From Treponema sp. (GTDB lineage Bacteria; Spirochaetota; Spirochaetia; Treponematales; Breznakiellaceae): a stretch of DNA of 16,962 bases. Made by a program: the position numbers and the translations under genes. The DNA lies in contig JAITSE010000096.1 of NCBI GenBank assembly GCA_031288005.1, positions 1 through 16,962 on the forward strand, given 5' to 3'. Each line of letters starts with the position of its first letter. Position 1 is the first letter of the stretch. The notes beneath the pieces were generated by a model that saw only the letters and a list, made by a program, of their open reading frames with translations, ran no database searches and was not told where the DNA came from. This document shows, in pieces, positions 15,479 through 16,962 of the stretch.

Positions 15479-16604
15479 ATGGCTTACGAATCCGTTGATA
15501 AATTACAAAATTTACTTGCCTCAAATATATTTCATTATACCAATGATAAAAAAAAGGCCGCCGGACGTGCATTAGGTACGTTTGTTGAATTAATCACGTT
15601 TTATATTTTAAAGAGCTGGAGATTGGAAATATTTACAGCAATTGAACGTCCTTTGCCAGAATTTGCAAACAATGATATTACTCATAATGTTGAATTTACA
15701 TTACATGGAAGTCGATCTATAATTTCGAAACAATTTACTAAGGACGATATACCTATTAGTTGCAAAAATTTAATAAAAAAACATTTTAGTGATAATAAAG
15801 AAATAGTTTCAAAAGGCGGTATGCTAATTGATAAAAATTTCATAATAAAGAATGCGTGTATTCTGTCTTCAAACCAAGAAACATTTATTTCCGCTTATAT
15901 TGATAGTCAACGTAATATATATAAAATATATGAACTTAAAGAATAAACCTTTTGCCATGTTTGAATGTAAACGCGTTGGGGTTGAGGAGGGTATGAGAAA
16001 AGGACCGCAAACCATTAAGAAGGCAAAACAGGGATCATATGTCGCCCGCACAGTTTCTTCGTTACAACGGATAAGGTATTCGAATGGGAATCTTGGCGGG
16101 ATAATCCAAAAACAAGACGGCTCATTTATAATTGAAGATTATTACACAATATTAAATAAATTGATAACTTCTAACGATTTACGTGCATTAAATGATTTTA
16201 TTCTTACAGTAGGCATTATAAGCAATCATGGCAATTGGTTCACATCAGAAAATCAAAATAAGGAATTAAAAGTATTAGGACAGTCATATGATTGGCTAAT
16301 TTTTCTCACGGATAATGGTATTGGAGAATTTATTACCGATTTATTAATAAATCCTAAAAAAGAGAATATGCCTATCAAGGAAGCGTTTAGTAAAAGTTAC
16401 AGTAAATTAAAAAAAGGCAATGTTTTTACAAAGGTAAAAATAGATTATTATGCTGATATAGCTTTGATGAATTATTTCAAAAAAAATGAGTCAAAAATTG
16501 AATCTTGGTTCAATGTTATTACTCCTAAAAATAGAAAACTTATTGATCTGAAGAAAGAACTCAAAATTCTCTCTTGTAAGAATTGGTGGAGTGATAGGCA
16601 ATGA
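15479..16604 (+). pseudogene. Type II-like restriction endonuclease, split by a one-base frameshift
   Basis: The first 155 residues read in one frame to a stop at 15944-15946; the rest reads in the next frame. Removing one A at about 15942-15943 joins them as YELKDKPFAMFECKRVGVEE and gives a 374-residue protein. FECK with an acidic residue upstream fits a PD-(D/E)xK nuclease core, and GPQTIKKAKQGSYVARTVSS follows, a pattern I associate with type II restriction enzymes. The exact family and target site are not recognised. The next gene is a DNA adenine methyltransferase overlapping by four bases (ATGA), which strongly supports a restriction role. There is no ribosome binding site before the ATG at 15479. 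The sequence is far richer in A and T than the operon at the left, suggesting recent transfer. As written, the enzyme is cut before its catalytic motif. Confidence 0.7.
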
Positions 16605-16962
16605 GCGCTGGACGTAAGGTAAATACATTATCACATCATTGGTGTACTCCTCAGAAATATGTCAATGCCGTTAGAGAAATGTTCAATAATATGATTGAGC
16701 TGGATCCTTGTTCAAATGAATATTCTATTGTTAATGCAAATGTTGAATATATGCTGCCTGATAATAACGGACTGGTAAAAGAATGGAATTTCAAAACAAT
16801 TTATGTAAATCCGCCGTATGGCGCGGATAGAGAAAAAGGAACAACTATTAAAAATTGGTTAAAAAAATGCGCGGAAGCATATAGAAAATATAATTCTGAA
16901 GTCCTGGCATTGATTCCGGTTGCGACAAATACAGCCCATTGGAAATATTATATTTTTGGTGA
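16601..16962 (+). CDS. DNA N6-adenine methyltransferase, partial (runs off the window)
   Basis: The first 120 residues are present. WCTPQKYVNAV (14-24), ELDPCSNE (33-40) and the catalytic NPPYG (N70 onward) match the phage-type Dam (N-6-adenine methyltransferase) family, which transfers a methyl group from S-adenosylmethionine to adenine in a specific DNA site. The start ATG at 16601 overlaps the endonuclease stop (ATGA) and follows GGTGGAG at 16585-16591, so it can be translated by itself even when the upstream gene is frameshifted. It would protect the host from the paired endonuclease. Composition is AT-rich like its neighbour. The remainder lies beyond 16962. Confidence 0.85.
   Translation, partial: MSAGRKVNTLSHHWCTPQKYVNAVREMFNNMIELDPCSNEYSIVNANVEYMLPDNNGLVKEWNFKTIYVNPPYGADREKGTTIKNWLKKCAEAYRKYNSEVLALIPVATNTAHWKYYIFG

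Overview
The window looks like a chromosomal piece of a spirochaete, most likely a Treponema of moderate GC content such as the termite-gut treponemes. This is inferred from the gene order rpsO-pnp-dut-lptF-lptG-tgt, the treponeme-like dephospho-CoA kinase and SPOR proteins, and base composition. No rRNA or species marker is present, so the assignment is a judgement.

Layout. Positions 1-281 hold the end of an unrecognised open frame with two strong DNA palindromes. From 457 to 9648 runs one tightly packed forward gene train: promoter and structured leader, ribosomal protein S15, PNPase, dUTPase, two LptF/LptG-type permeases, tRNA-guanine transglycosylase, a secreted HEAT-repeat protein that appears to start at an AUA codon, and an RluA-family pseudouridine synthase. 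Most junctions overlap or are only a few bases long, so co-transcription and translational coupling are likely.

Positions 9650-12000 form a decaying accessory island. A near-consensus promoter with an overlapping palindrome drives an intact FtsX/MacB-type permease. It is followed by an ATPase gene broken in at least four places, which has also lost its Walker B glutamate, and by what looks like a fragment of an ECF sigma factor gene.

On the reverse strand come coaE (13716-13084) and a membrane-anchored SPOR-domain protein (12939-12085). coaE is divergent from a DUF362-type protein with two 4Fe-4S motifs (13818-14906), and the two share an overlapping promoter region.

After a non-coding stretch of about 570 bases with a heptanucleotide tandem repeat, composition turns sharply AT-rich at about 15450. 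A restriction-modification module starts there: a PD-(D/E)xK-like endonuclease gene split by a one-base frameshift next to its catalytic motif, then overlapping it an N6-adenine methyltransferase gene that runs off the window. A 19-bp perfect palindrome carrying the -10 region sits directly before the endonuclease gene, which has no visible ribosome binding site.

I did not find a convincing wholly new system. The best leads are the AUA start, the broken transporter/sigma island, and the control region and frameshift of the restriction module.
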